Assembly (NCBI RefSeq): GCF_004919045.1 | Contig: NZ_SWDW01000007.1 | Coordinates: forward strand, 62,001-126,000 | Length of the DNA stretch: 64,000 nt | Source of the DNA: Sinomonas albida | GTDB lineage: Bacteria > Actinomycetota > Actinomycetes > Actinomycetales > Micrococcaceae | Reading direction: 5' to 3' | In this document: positions 16,480 through 23,451 of the stretch, piece after piece | Layout: each line of letters starts with the position of its first letter | Numbering within the stretch: the first letter of the stretch is position 1 | Notes under the pieces: model-generated | Database searches by the model: none | Told to the model about the DNA's origin: nothing | The model's input: the letters and a program-made list of their open reading frames with translations, nothing else | Translations under genes and position numbers: made by a program

Positions 16480-17361
16480 TCAGGCGGGCTGGACGCCGAA
16501 CGCCGTGGCGAGCTTCATGATCTTCTCGGCGCGGCCCAGGCGCGGGAGGTCGGAGCCGTCGCGGATCACGCGGCCGTTCGCCTCGAAGTCGCGCATGAAG
16601 TCGGAGGCCCAGGCGACGTCGCTCGGGGTCGGGCTGATGACCTCGTTGATGACCGTGGTCTGGTCGATCGCGAGGCACAGCTTGCCGGTCATGCCCATCA
16701 TCACGGTGATGGCGCTCTGCTCACGCAGGATCGGGTGGTTCGTGCCGACGGTCGGGCCGTCGATCGGGCCGGGCAGGGCGCCCACGCGGCTCGCGACCAC
16801 GAGCTTGGCCCGGGGGTAGGCCATGGCCTCGGGCGTCGCGGCCATGCCCGTGTCACGGCGGAAGTCGCCGGAGCCGAACGCGAGGCGGAACGCGCCCTGT
16901 GCGCGCGCGATGTTGTTCGCCTCCTCGATGCCGATGGCCGACTCTACGAGCGGGATCACCGGAACCTTGCCGTCCATGCGGTGGTAGCTCTCAGTGACCT
17001 GGTCCGCGGACTCGGTCTTCGCGAGCATGACGCCGAGCAGTCCGGGGGTGCCGCGCAGGCCGGCGAGGTCGTCCGCCCAGAACGCGCTCGTGGCGTCGTT
17101 GATGCGCACCCACGCCTCGCCTCCGCCGCGCAGCCAGCCGGTGACGTTCTCCCGCGCCTCGTCCTTGTGCGAGGGGTCCACCGCGTCCTCGATGTCGAGG
17201 ATCACCGCGTCGGCCCGGGACGAGGCCGCCTCCGCGAAGGACTCGACCCGCATCGCGTTCACGAGCAGCCACGAACGGGCGATCTCGGGGTTCACGGTAC
17301 GGGTGGGGCGAGAGGCCTCAGCGCCGGTGGGGCGCGAGGAATCGGCGGTCATTGAGGTCAT
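16480..17361 (-). CDS. CitE-like HpcH/HpaI-family CoA-ester lyase
   Basis: The 293-residue protein belongs to the HpcH/HpaI aldolase/citrate lyase beta superfamily. Members cleave or form C-C bonds in acyl-CoA esters such as malyl-CoA, citramalyl-CoA or beta-methylmalyl-CoA, with Mg2+. ADAVILDIEDAVDPSHKDEAR has the metal-binding Asp/Glu region, VPVIPLVESAIGI holds the next acidic ligand, and RLAFGSGDFRRDTGM is also typical. A citrate lyase complex is unlikely because no alpha, gamma or cit accessory genes are present. Stand-alone CitE proteins are often citramalyl-CoA lyases, so that is a guess. The gene has a leaderless-type promoter. Confidence 0.9.
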   Translation of the reverse strand: MTSMTADSSRPTGAEASRPTRTVNPEIARSWLLVNAMRVESFAEAASSRADAVILDIEDAVDPSHKDEARENVTGWLRGGGEAWVRINDATSAFWADDLAGLRGTPGLLGVMLAKTESADQVTESYHRMDGKVPVIPLVESAIGIEEANNIARAQGAFRLAFGSGDFRRDTGMAATPEAMAYPRAKLVVASRVGALPGPIDGPTVGTNHPILREQSAITVMMGMTGKLCLAIDQTTVINEVISPTPSDVAWASDFMRDFEANGRVIRDGSDLPRLGRAEKIMKLATAFGVQPA

Positions 17362-17367
17362 GGGTCA

Positions 17368-17373
17368 ACGGTA
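17368..17373 (-). promoter_or_regulatory. -10 hexamer of a likely leaderless citE-like promoter
   Basis: On the minus strand, TACCGT ends exactly 6 nt before the ATG at 17361 (spacer TGACCC). The terminator at 17407-17446 lies just upstream and separates this promoter from the small peptide gene. Confidence 0.5.
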
Positions 17374-17406
17374 TCCCGCGCGGGGGCCGCTGGCACATTC
17401 GACGCC

Positions 17407-17446
17407 AACGCCCACCCCGGACGACGGCGCGTCCCGGGTGGGCGTT
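17407..17446 (-). terminator. Long hairpin terminator between the peptide gene and citE-like gene
   Basis: The arms AACGCCCACCC (17407-17417) and GGGTGGGCGTT (17436-17446) pair perfectly; a further GGAC/GTCC pairing inside extends the stem past one mismatch. It would stop minus-strand transcription coming from the small peptide gene. Confidence 0.7.
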
Positions 17447-17462
17447 CAGGGTGGCGTGGAAG

Positions 17463-17487
17463 GTGTGCTTGGACAGTGTGCTTGGAC
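17463..17487. repeat. 13-bp tandem repeat downstream of the peptide gene
   Basis: GTGTGCTTGGAC occurs at 17463-17474 and again at 17476-17487, one base apart, just past the tandem stop codons of the peptide gene. Confidence 0.8.
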
Positions 17488-17495
17488 GGGGGCTA

Positions 17496-17678
17496 CTACA
17501 TGCTGAGGGCGATGCGGCACTTCCAACCGCCGCAGGCCTCCCACCACGTGATGCCGGATCCCCGCGACGTCGATCGCGCCGACGAGGTGCCGCGCAGCAC
17601 GCTTCCCTGTCCCCATTCACCGCTGGAAGTCCGCTCATCCGCGGTGGCTTCGACAACCTGAGATTCGACATCAGCCAT
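17496..17678 (-). CDS. Small orphan peptide, RiPP-precursor-like
   Basis: A 60-residue peptide with a strong gene setting. AGGAG lies 7 nt before the ATG, TTGACA lies about 90 bp upstream, and two consecutive TAG stops end it. A dedicated terminator follows. The first 22 residues are acidic (MADVESQVVEATADERTSSG and on), like a leader. Residues 31-42 are rich in Ser, Thr and Arg, and the end is ITWWEACGGWKCRIALSM, with two Cys (49, 54) and three Trp. This leader-plus-aromatic/Cys-rich-core layout recalls ribosomally made, modified peptides such as lanthipeptides. No modification, protease or export gene is nearby, and I cannot name a family. It could also be a small toxin or an unmodified bacteriocin. 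Confidence 0.55.
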   Translation of the reverse strand: MADVESQVVEATADERTSSGEWGQGSVLRGTSSARSTSRGSGITWWEACGGWKCRIALSM

Positions 17679-17765
17679 GGCAGAGCTCCTGATTCCTCGA
17701 AACGGTCGACGAATCGCTCCCCAGCGCGACGATCCACGTACCAGTGGACTACCGCGCCATTATTA

Positions 17766-17771
17766 TGTCAA
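17766..17771 (-). promoter_or_regulatory. Consensus -35 (TTGACA) in an A+T-rich patch upstream of the peptide gene
   Basis: On the minus strand TTGACA is followed by an A+T-rich stretch (TAATAATGG), and a TAGTCC hexamer starts 14 nt after it. The patch 17755-17815 is clearly richer in A+T than its surroundings. The -10 assignment is uncertain. Confidence 0.45.
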
Positions 17772-17790
17772 GCGATTTTATAAACCACTT

Positions 17791-19491
17791 TCAGGCCGAA
17801 ACACTAACCCACGCGGTCGCCTCGCCGGGCAGCTTTCCACCCTCCACCTCGGCGCTCGCGAGGAGGGTCTCCCCCGCGGGCAGCTCCACGGGCGCCGTCC
17901 CGAAGTTGGCCACGACGTGCCAGCCGCCGGGGCGCACGAAGTGGAGGACGTCGTCGTCGGACGCGTCCTGCCAGCCGAGGGATTCGGCGCCCTGGAGCTC
18001 GTGCCGCAGGGCCAGGGCACGGCGGTAGAACGCGAGCGTGGAGCCCGCATCAGCGGCCTGAGCGCCCGCCGCATAGTCCGCGAACCACGCCGGCTGCGGG
18101 AGGTGGGAGCCGTTCGCGCCGAATCCGAATGAGGAACCCTCGGTCGGCGTGGCCTCCCACGGGAGCGGCACGCGGCAGCCGTCGCGGCCCACCTCGACGC
18201 CCTTGTTGCGGAAGAACGTAGGGTCCTGGCGGTCGGCGTCCGGGATCTGGCCGGCCTCCTGAAGGCCGAGCTCCTCTCCCTGGTACAGATAGGCCGAGCC
18301 CGGGAGCGCGAGCATGAGCAGCGTCGCGGCCTTCGCCCGGCGGAGCCCCCGCGCGACGTCGATCTGCGCGGGGTCCCCGCCCTCGAGGAGCCAGTCCTTG
18401 CCGTCGGCGCCCTTCCCGCCCCGGCCCGAACCCTTGGGGAGCCCGTAGCGGGTCGCGTGCCGCACGACGTCGTGATTCGAGAACACCCACGTGGACGAGG
18501 TGCCGGTCGCAGCGGCCTCGGCAAGGTTCTTCGCGATGATCTCGCGGAACTGCTCGGCGTCGAAGTCGGCCTCGAGGAGGTCGAAGTTGAACGCCTGCCC
18601 CAGCCCCTCCGGTGACGCGTATGCGGCGCGACGGTCGGCGTGCACCCACGCCTCGGCCACGGCCGTGCGCGGCGGGTTGTACTCGTTGAAGACCTTGCGC
18701 CACTCGGCGTAGATGCTGTGGACCTCGTCGCGGTCCCACAGCGGGTGCTCGCCCTCGCGGAACAGGTCCGCCCGGTGCAGGAGGTCGAGGCTCGCGACCT
18801 CGGCGTTCAGGTCCTTCTTGAGGCCGTGGGCCACGTCGACCCGGAACCCGTCGGCGCCGCGGTCGGACCAGAAGCGCAGGGTCGTGAGGAAGTCCTCGTG
18901 GACCTCGGGGTTGTCCCAGTCGAGGTCCGGCTGCTCCTTCGCGAAGAGGTGGAAGTACCACTGTCCCGGTGTGCCGTCCGGTTCGGTGACGCGCTCCCAC
19001 GCTCCCCCGCCGAAGATCGAGGTCCACTCGTTGGGCGGGAGCTCTCCGTTCTCGCCGCGCCCGTCGCGGAAGATGTAGCGGCCGCGGGCGGCCGAGCCCT
19101 TGGGCGCGGCGAGCGCCTCCTGGAACCACACGTGCCGGTCGGACGTGTGGTTCGGGACGATGTCCACGATCACCTTGATGCCCGCGGCGTGGAGCGCTGC
19201 GGCCATCTCGTCGAAGTCCTCGAGCGTGCCCAGGCGCGGGTCGACGTTGCGGTAGTCGTCCACGTCGTAGCCGCCGTCAGCGAGCGCCGACGGGTAGAAC
19301 GGGCTGAGCCAGACGGCGTCGATCCCGAGCTCCTTCAGGTACGGGACGCGCGCCGTGATGCCCTTGAGGTCGCCGAGGCCGTCTCCGTTCGAGTCGGAGA
19401 AGCTGCGCGGATAGATCTGGTAGACGGCCGCCTGACGCCACCAGTCGGCGTCGTGGGTGGTCGTGGCTGCGGGCTCGGCAGGGGTGGGCAC
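17791..19491 (-). CDS. GH13 alpha-glucosidase (oligo-1,6-glucosidase-like)
   Basis: The enzyme should release glucose from short alpha-glucosides in the cytosol; there is no signal peptide. The 566-residue protein opens WWRQAAVYQIYPRSFSDSNG and has all four GH13 signature regions: DIVPNH (110-115), GFRVDVAH with nucleophile Asp219, AVAEAW with acid/base Glu280, and FSNHD with Asp341. The length fits the family. The GTG start is preceded by GAGGAG. It is divergent from a ROK regulator with a shared A+T-rich region containing a palindrome, so sugar-responsive control is likely. Specificity (alpha-1,4, alpha-1,6, sucrose or trehalulose) cannot be decided. Confidence 0.94.
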   Translation of the reverse strand: MPTPAEPAATTTHDADWWRQAAVYQIYPRSFSDSNGDGLGDLKGITARVPYLKELGIDAVWLSPFYPSALADGGYDVDDYRNVDPRLGTLEDFDEMAAALHAAGIKVIVDIVPNHTSDRHVWFQEALAAPKGSAARGRYIFRDGRGENGELPPNEWTSIFGGGAWERVTEPDGTPGQWYFHLFAKEQPDLDWDNPEVHEDFLTTLRFWSDRGADGFRVDVAHGLKKDLNAEVASLDLLHRADLFREGEHPLWDRDEVHSIYAEWRKVFNEYNPPRTAVAEAWVHADRRAAYASPEGLGQAFNFDLLEADFDAEQFREIIAKNLAEAAATGTSSTWVFSNHDVVRHATRYGLPKGSGRGGKGADGKDWLLEGGDPAQIDVARGLRRAKAATLLMLALPGSAYLYQGEELGLQEAGQIPDADRQDPTFFRNKGVEVGRDGCRVPLPWEATPTEGSSFGFGANGSHLPQPAWFADYAAGAQAADAGSTLAFYRRALALRHELQGAESLGWQDASDDDVLHFVRPGGWHVVANFGTAPVELPAGETLLASAEVEGGKLPGEATAWVSVSA

Positions 19492-19544
19492 CGGCTCTCC
19501 TCGTTGATGGGGGGCTGAAGAACGATGGCAAGCGATCGAAAATA

Positions 19545-19559
19545 ATTTAGACTCTAAAT
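19545..19559. promoter_or_regulatory. Candidate operator between GH13 and ROK genes
   Basis: ATTTAG-ACT-CTAAAT is a perfect inverted repeat within the A+T-rich divergent promoter region. A+T-rich palindromes of this kind are typical targets of ROK-family repressors. Confidence 0.6.
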
Positions 19560-19617
19560 ATAGGTCCGCAGACCATTATTGGGGCGCGGCGCCAGCTGGG
19601 TCAAGGAGGAGGCCGGA

Positions 19618-20817
19618 TTGCAGCAGGGAACCGATTCGGGGACCGTCGGGCCGCACGTCGTGCGTTTCGTCACGGCTCGCTCGGTGCTCGCCGAGCTCCG
19701 TCGCGGAGGCCCGCTCACAGCCGGTGAACTCGTCGAGCTGACCGGCCTGACCCGCGCGACGGCGATCGCCGTGTGCGAGGACCTCGTGCGGAGGGGCTGG
19801 GCCGAAGAGCACGAGCCCGAGCGCACCGGCCCCCAGCGAGGACGCCCCCCGCGGACGTTCGGCTTCCGCGCGGACGCGGGCGTCGTCGTGGGCCTCGACA
19901 TCGGCGCGCACAAGGCCACGGCGCTCGTGGCCGACCTCCGCGGCGACCCGCTGGGCTCCGCCTCGGGCGCGCTGCCCTCCGGGCCCCATCCCGTCGAGGC
20001 GCGGCTCGACGCGGTGAGCGCGGCTGCCCTCGCCGCGCTCCGCGCCGCGGGGTCGGCCCCCGAACGGGTCCTCGCCGTGGGCGCGGGGGTCGCGGCCCCC
20101 GTGGACCGAGACGGGAGAGTGGCCGAGGGGTCCCAGTTCTGGGAGATGTTCGACGTCGGCGTGGCCGATGCGCTGTTCGCTCGCCATGGGTGGCACGTGC
20201 TCCTAGAGAACGACGCGAACCTCGCGGCCCTCGCCGAGCAGTGGCGCGGCGCTGCCCAGGGGCTCGACGACGTCGCCGTACTCCTCGCCGGGGAGCGCCT
20301 CGGTGCCGGCCTCATCGAGTCCGGGCGGCTGCTCCGCGGCCGTTACGGCGCGGCCGGCGAACTCGCGTTCCTGCGGCTCGTGGACGGCGCCGTGGGGCCC
20401 CACGGCATCGCACAGCTCGCGCGCGAATGGGGGGCGGAGGCCGCCGGCGGGCCGGGCGGGCTCGCGGGGCTCGCGCCGCGCGACGTCACCGCGGAGGCGG
20501 TCTTCTCGGCGGCCGACGACGGCGACCCGGCCGCGCGCGCCGTCCTCGGACGGCTCGCGGAGCGCATGGCCCGCGTCATCGCGGTGCTCTCGACGCTCCT
20601 GAACCCCGAGCTCGTGGTGCTCGGCGGCGCCGTCGCGCCCTCGGCCGCACAGCTTCTCCCGGGCATCCGAGGCGCGCTCCCCGGCCTCACCGACACGCCC
20701 GCGCGCGTCGAGGTCTCGGGCCTCGGGGGTGACGCATTGGCGCTCGGAGCCGTGCGGCGGGCGCTCGACGACGTGGCCGAGCGGGCGCTCGAGATCGAGC
20801 TGCCGGCATCGCGCTGA
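19618..20817 (+). CDS. ROK-family transcriptional regulator
   Basis: This 399-residue protein joins an N-terminal winged helix (residues ~10-65: SVLAELRRGGPLTAGELVELTGLTRATAI, a clear helix-turn-helix) to a ROK sugar-kinase-like domain. VVVGLDIGAHKATALVADL is the phosphate-1 motif and GAGLIESGRLLRGRYGAAGEL matches the ROK signature. The usual zinc-binding CxCGxxGC cluster after that signature is missing; LRLVDGAVGPHGIAQLAR stands there instead. The start is the TTG at 19618, placed 7 nt after AAGGAGGA (19603-19610); an upstream in-frame TTG at 19579 lacks a ribosome-binding site. It probably represses the divergent alpha-glucosidase. Confidence 0.9.
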   Translation: MQQGTDSGTVGPHVVRFVTARSVLAELRRGGPLTAGELVELTGLTRATAIAVCEDLVRRGWAEEHEPERTGPQRGRPPRTFGFRADAGVVVGLDIGAHKATALVADLRGDPLGSASGALPSGPHPVEARLDAVSAAALAALRAAGSAPERVLAVGAGVAAPVDRDGRVAEGSQFWEMFDVGVADALFARHGWHVLLENDANLAALAEQWRGAAQGLDDVAVLLAGERLGAGLIESGRLLRGRYGAAGELAFLRLVDGAVGPHGIAQLAREWGAEAAGGPGGLAGLAPRDVTAEAVFSAADDGDPAARAVLGRLAERMARVIAVLSTLLNPELVVLGGAVAPSAAQLLPGIRGALPGLTDTPARVEVSGLGGDALALGAVRRALDDVAERALEIELPASR

Positions 20818-20836
20818 GCCCCTCGCAGCCAGGGGC
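20818..20836 (+). terminator. Hairpin after the ROK regulator
   Basis: GCCCCT (20818-20823) pairs with AGGGGC (20831-20836) directly after the stop codon. The following 60 bp up to the convergent aldo/keto reductase gene contain further GCCAGC-type repeats. Confidence 0.45.
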
Positions 20837-20893
20837 TGCGGCCAGCTCGCAGCGCCAGCGGCGGCGGCCAGCCCACATCGCCAGCCCTCCGGG

Positions 20894-21838
20894 CTAGGGG
20901 ACGCGCTTGCCGCGCGCCGTCTGGTAGAGCGCGTACCACTCCTCGCGCGTCATGGCCGCTCCCACGGCCTCGGCGTCCGCGCAGGCCGCGATGCGGCGGG
21001 GATTCGCCGAACCGATGACCGGCGAGATGCGGCCCGGGTGGCGCAGGAGCCAGCCGAGCACGATCGCCTCCGGCTCGGTGCCCTTGCTGGCGGCCAGCTC
21101 GGCGAGCAGGGCGGCAGTTGCACGGTCCGCGTCGGGGGACTCCGCCGTCGTCCGTCCTGAGTAGCGGCCCCCAGCGAGAGGCGACCACGCCTGAACCTCG
21201 ATCCCGCGGCGCGCGCAGTGTTCCAGCGTGCCGTGCGGGAAGCTCGTCCCCGCGCCGTCTGCGTGATTGACGAGGACGGTGGTGTCCGCGAAGTCGTGGC
21301 GCGCGAGGCTCAGCTCGAGCTGATCCGCGACGAGCGGCACAGGGAGGTGGTCCTGGAGCGCGTCCATCTGCGCGGCGGACATGTTGGACACCCCGATGGC
21401 GCGGATCGACCCCTCCTCGAGCAGACGGCCGACGGCGGCCCCCACCTCGGCGGGGTCGAGCAGCGGATCGGGGCGGTGCAGGAGGAGGACGTCGAGGTAG
21501 TCGGTGCGCAGCCGGCGCAGGGAGCCGTGGACGCCGTCGTGGATCGACTGGGCGCTGAGGTCGTAGTGGCCGAATCCGCCGTTCTCGCCGAGCTGGATGC
21601 CGACCTTGCTCTGCAGGTGGATCCGCCCGCGCAGCGTCGAATCGCGGGCCAGGAGCTCGCCGAAGACGGACTCGCCCTTGCCGCGGCTGTAGATGTCGGC
21701 ATGGTCGAAGCGCGTGATCCCGATCGCGAGGGCGGCCTCAACTGCCTCCCCCGCACGGTCAACGAGTTCGGGGCCGTAGCCGGACGCGTCCCACGCGCCG
21801 CCGAGGCCCATGCATCCATAGATCAGGCGGGAATCCAC
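20894..21838 (-). CDS. Aldo/keto reductase (YdhF-like)
   Basis: The 314-residue NADPH-dependent oxidoreductase has the AKR barrel and catalytic tetrad: ITRFDHADIYSRGKGES contains Asp and Tyr, HLQSKVGIQ contains Lys, and LLLHRPDPLLDP contains His. The coenzyme region SPVIGSANPRRI is at the C-terminus, with KGTEPEAIVLGWLLRHPGRISP just before it. It resembles E. coli YdhF, whose physiological substrate is unknown. The GTG start lies inside the end of the upstream acyltransferase gene (16-bp overlap), so the two are co-transcribed. Confidence 0.92.
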   Translation of the reverse strand: MDSRLIYGCMGLGGAWDASGYGPELVDRAGEAVEAALAIGITRFDHADIYSRGKGESVFGELLARDSTLRGRIHLQSKVGIQLGENGGFGHYDLSAQSIHDGVHGSLRRLRTDYLDVLLLHRPDPLLDPAEVGAAVGRLLEEGSIRAIGVSNMSAAQMDALQDHLPVPLVADQLELSLARHDFADTTVLVNHADGAGTSFPHGTLEHCARRGIEVQAWSPLAGGRYSGRTTAESPDADRATAALLAELAASKGTEPEAIVLGWLLRHPGRISPVIGSANPRRIAACADAEAVGAAMTREEWYALYQTARGKRVP

Positions 21839-22872
21839 CCGGCCATCCTAGTGCGCAGGCGAGCCGTGAACGGCTGCGTGACACGGTGGGCGAGCGCCGC
21901 GAGGCCGACCGAGAGCGGGAGGGCGATCCAGCCGACCTCGAGCCAGTCGGAGTGGTTGATGACGCCGAGGACGCACAGGAGCGGGTAGTGCCAGAGGTAG
22001 ATCTCGTAGCTGATCTTGCCCACGTACGCCACGGGACCGGCCGAGAGGATGCGCTGCAGGACGCCCTGCGGGCCGCGGATGATCGCGACAATGAGCAGGA
22101 GCGAACCAGCGTCCGCCAGGAGGACGTCCACGGTCGAGAACGGCGCGAGCGACGAGCGCAGCACACTCAAGCCCAGCAGCGCCGCGCCCGCAACGCCGAG
22201 CCAGCGGCTCGCCTTGAACTCGGTGCCGTGGAGCAGGAGCGCGAGCACGCAGCCTGACATGAGGCCGCAGGCGCGGAGGATGAAGGAGACCTCGGAAGCT
22301 TCTGCCTCGGCGAGGAACGCCGCGACGGCCAGAACGGCGGTCACGATCGCCGCGACGGCCAGGACCATCCGCCGGCGCTCGCGCAGGAGCCACACGAGGA
22401 CCGGCGGCCAGAGGAAGTAGAACCACTCCTCGACGCCGAGCGACCACGTGTGTTCGTAGGGCGAGAGCGTGGTCTGCCCGGACTCCGCGCCGACCGGCAT
22501 GAGGTAGAAGAGCGCAAGGGCCGAGCCCGCGAGGGCCGTGGTGATGCCCATCGTGAGCGCGATCGGGACGAAGACCACCGCGAGCATGAGCAGGAGCGGC
22601 GGGTACAGCCGGACGACCCGCCGCAGGTAGAACCGCCGGAAGGAGACCGTCCCCGAGGCGTCGTGCTCCTGGAGAAGGAGGGTGGTGATGAGGAACCCCG
22701 AGAGGACAAAGAAGACGTCGACGCCAACAGCCCCGCCGAAGTGCGCGGGCATGATCCCGTGGTAGACGGCAACCAGGGTGATGGCGACTGCCCGGAGCCC
22801 GTCGAGCGCCGGAACGTGGCCAAGTCGGGGAGGTTTTTTCCGGACAGCAGGCAACGATTCGGTAACGGTCAT
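21823..22872 (-). CDS. Acyltransferase 3 family membrane protein (OafA/YrhL-like)
   Basis: The 349-residue integral membrane protein would move acetyl or other acyl groups onto a surface polysaccharide or lipid. About ten hydrophobic segments are present. Family motifs are VPALDGLRAVAITLVAVYH (with the conserved R and H), GGAVGVDVFFVLSGFLITTLL, the RRVVRLYPPLLLML motif and WSLGVEEWFYFLWP. The C-terminal periplasmic SGNH domain found in larger OafA proteins is absent. A TACACT hexamer 7 nt before the ATG suggests a leaderless message. It overlaps the aldo/keto reductase gene downstream. Confidence 0.92.
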   Translation of the reverse strand: MTVTESLPAVRKKPPRLGHVPALDGLRAVAITLVAVYHGIMPAHFGGAVGVDVFFVLSGFLITTLLLQEHDASGTVSFRRFYLRRVVRLYPPLLLMLAVVFVPIALTMGITTALAGSALALFYLMPVGAESGQTTLSPYEHTWSLGVEEWFYFLWPPVLVWLLRERRRMVLAVAAIVTAVLAVAAFLAEAEASEVSFILRACGLMSGCVLALLLHGTEFKASRWLGVAGAALLGLSVLRSSLAPFSTVDVLLADAGSLLLIVAIIRGPQGVLQRILSAGPVAYVGKISYEIYLWHYPLLCVLGVINHSDWLEVGWIALPLSVGLAALAHRVTQPFTARLRTRMAGWIPA

Positions 22873-22879
22873 CTAAGGA

Positions 22880-22885
22880 AGTGTA
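22880..22885 (-). promoter_or_regulatory. -10 hexamer upstream of the acyltransferase gene
   Basis: On the minus strand, TACACT ends 7 nt before the ATG at 22872; no ribosome-binding site lies in the gap. Confidence 0.45.
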
Positions 22886-22964
22886 ACGATTGAGTCTGGG
22901 AACGGCATTCAGAAAGCCGGTCTCTGGGCGGGCTGGCCACAGACTGGTGGGCGCCGGAGACGAC

Positions 22965-22989
22965 AAAGGCCCCGGTCTCCCAGGGCCTT
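22965..22989 (-). terminator. Terminator of the tRNA-Thr/tRNA-Met transcript
   Basis: AAGGCCC (22966-22972) pairs with GGGCCTT (22983-22989); on the minus strand the hairpin ends in CCTTTGTC. It lies 7 bp beyond the tRNA-Met 3' end. Confidence 0.65.
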
Positions 22990-22995
22990 CAGCCG

Positions 22996-23069
22996 TAGCG
23001 GTGGGGAGGCTCGATCTCCCGACCTCACGATTATGAGTCGTGCGCTCTAACCAACTGAGCTACACCGCC
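22996..23069 (-). tRNA. tRNA-Met (CAT), elongator type
   Basis: The 74-nt sequence folds into a full cloverleaf: acceptor GGCGGTG/CACCGCT with G1-U72 wobble, D-arm GCTC/GAGC, anticodon stem CACGA/TCGTG with loop CTCATAA, and T-arm GGGAG/CTCCC. The anticodon is CAT. The stem lacks the three G-C pairs of an initiator, so it is an elongator; a CAT-reading tRNA-Ile cannot be fully excluded. The T-loop is ATCGAGC, with A rather than T at position 54. The 3' CCA is not encoded. Confidence 0.95.
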
Positions 23070-23128
23070 ATACACAGAAAAGGGCCGCATCTTCCGGCCA
23101 CAGCCGTGGACACGGACCCTTTTCAGAG

Positions 23129-23200
23129 AGCCCCCCACGGGAATCGATCCCGTGACCTCCATCTTACCAAGATGGCGCTCTACCACTGAGCTAGGGGGGC
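23129..23200 (-). tRNA. tRNA-Thr (GGT)
   Basis: The 72-nt sequence has acceptor GCCCCCC/GGGGGGC, D-arm GCTC/GAGC, anticodon stem CCATC/GATGG with loop TTGGTAA, and T-arm ACGGG/CCCGT. The anticodon is GGT. The T-loop ATCGATT again has A at position 54. The 3' CCA is not encoded. It lies 59 bp upstream of tRNA-Met on the same strand; the spacer holds an inverted pair GAAAAGGG/CCCTTTTC (23077-23084, 23117-23124) that could guide processing. Confidence 0.96.
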
Positions 23201-23283
23201 AACAGACAGATACTTTACCGGAGTTTCGCCCCCGCGAACAAATCGGCGGGCAGCGTTCCCGCCGGACGAGAAAGGCGACGGAA

Positions 23284-23324
23284 AGGGTCCGGCTGCACCC
23301 CCCAGCTGGCTGCAGCCGGACCCT
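23284..23324 (-). terminator. Perfect 14-bp hairpin downstream of the helicase gene
   Basis: AGGGTCCGGCTGCA (23284-23297) and its complement (23311-23324) form a perfect stem with a 13-nt loop. A second hairpin (CGGCCCCGCG at 23331-23340 with CGCGGGGCCG at 23348-23357) lies between it and the helicase stop, so termination is doubled. Confidence 0.7.
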
Positions 23325-23451
23325 GTAGCTCGGCCCCGCGGTCCACACGCGGGGCCGGCTCACCGCCGCTTCTCCATCGTCACACAGTGCGACGCTAAAT
23401 GTCACGCACCTGTGACAAGGTTGTCTAGCAAATGAGCGTTAGCTCTCGGTA

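Noticed and set aside
17476-17661. 61-codon plus-strand frame opposite the small peptide gene
   Set aside because: It lacks a ribosome-binding site and ends without a terminator, while the minus-strand frame has AGGAG, a consensus -35 and a dedicated terminator.
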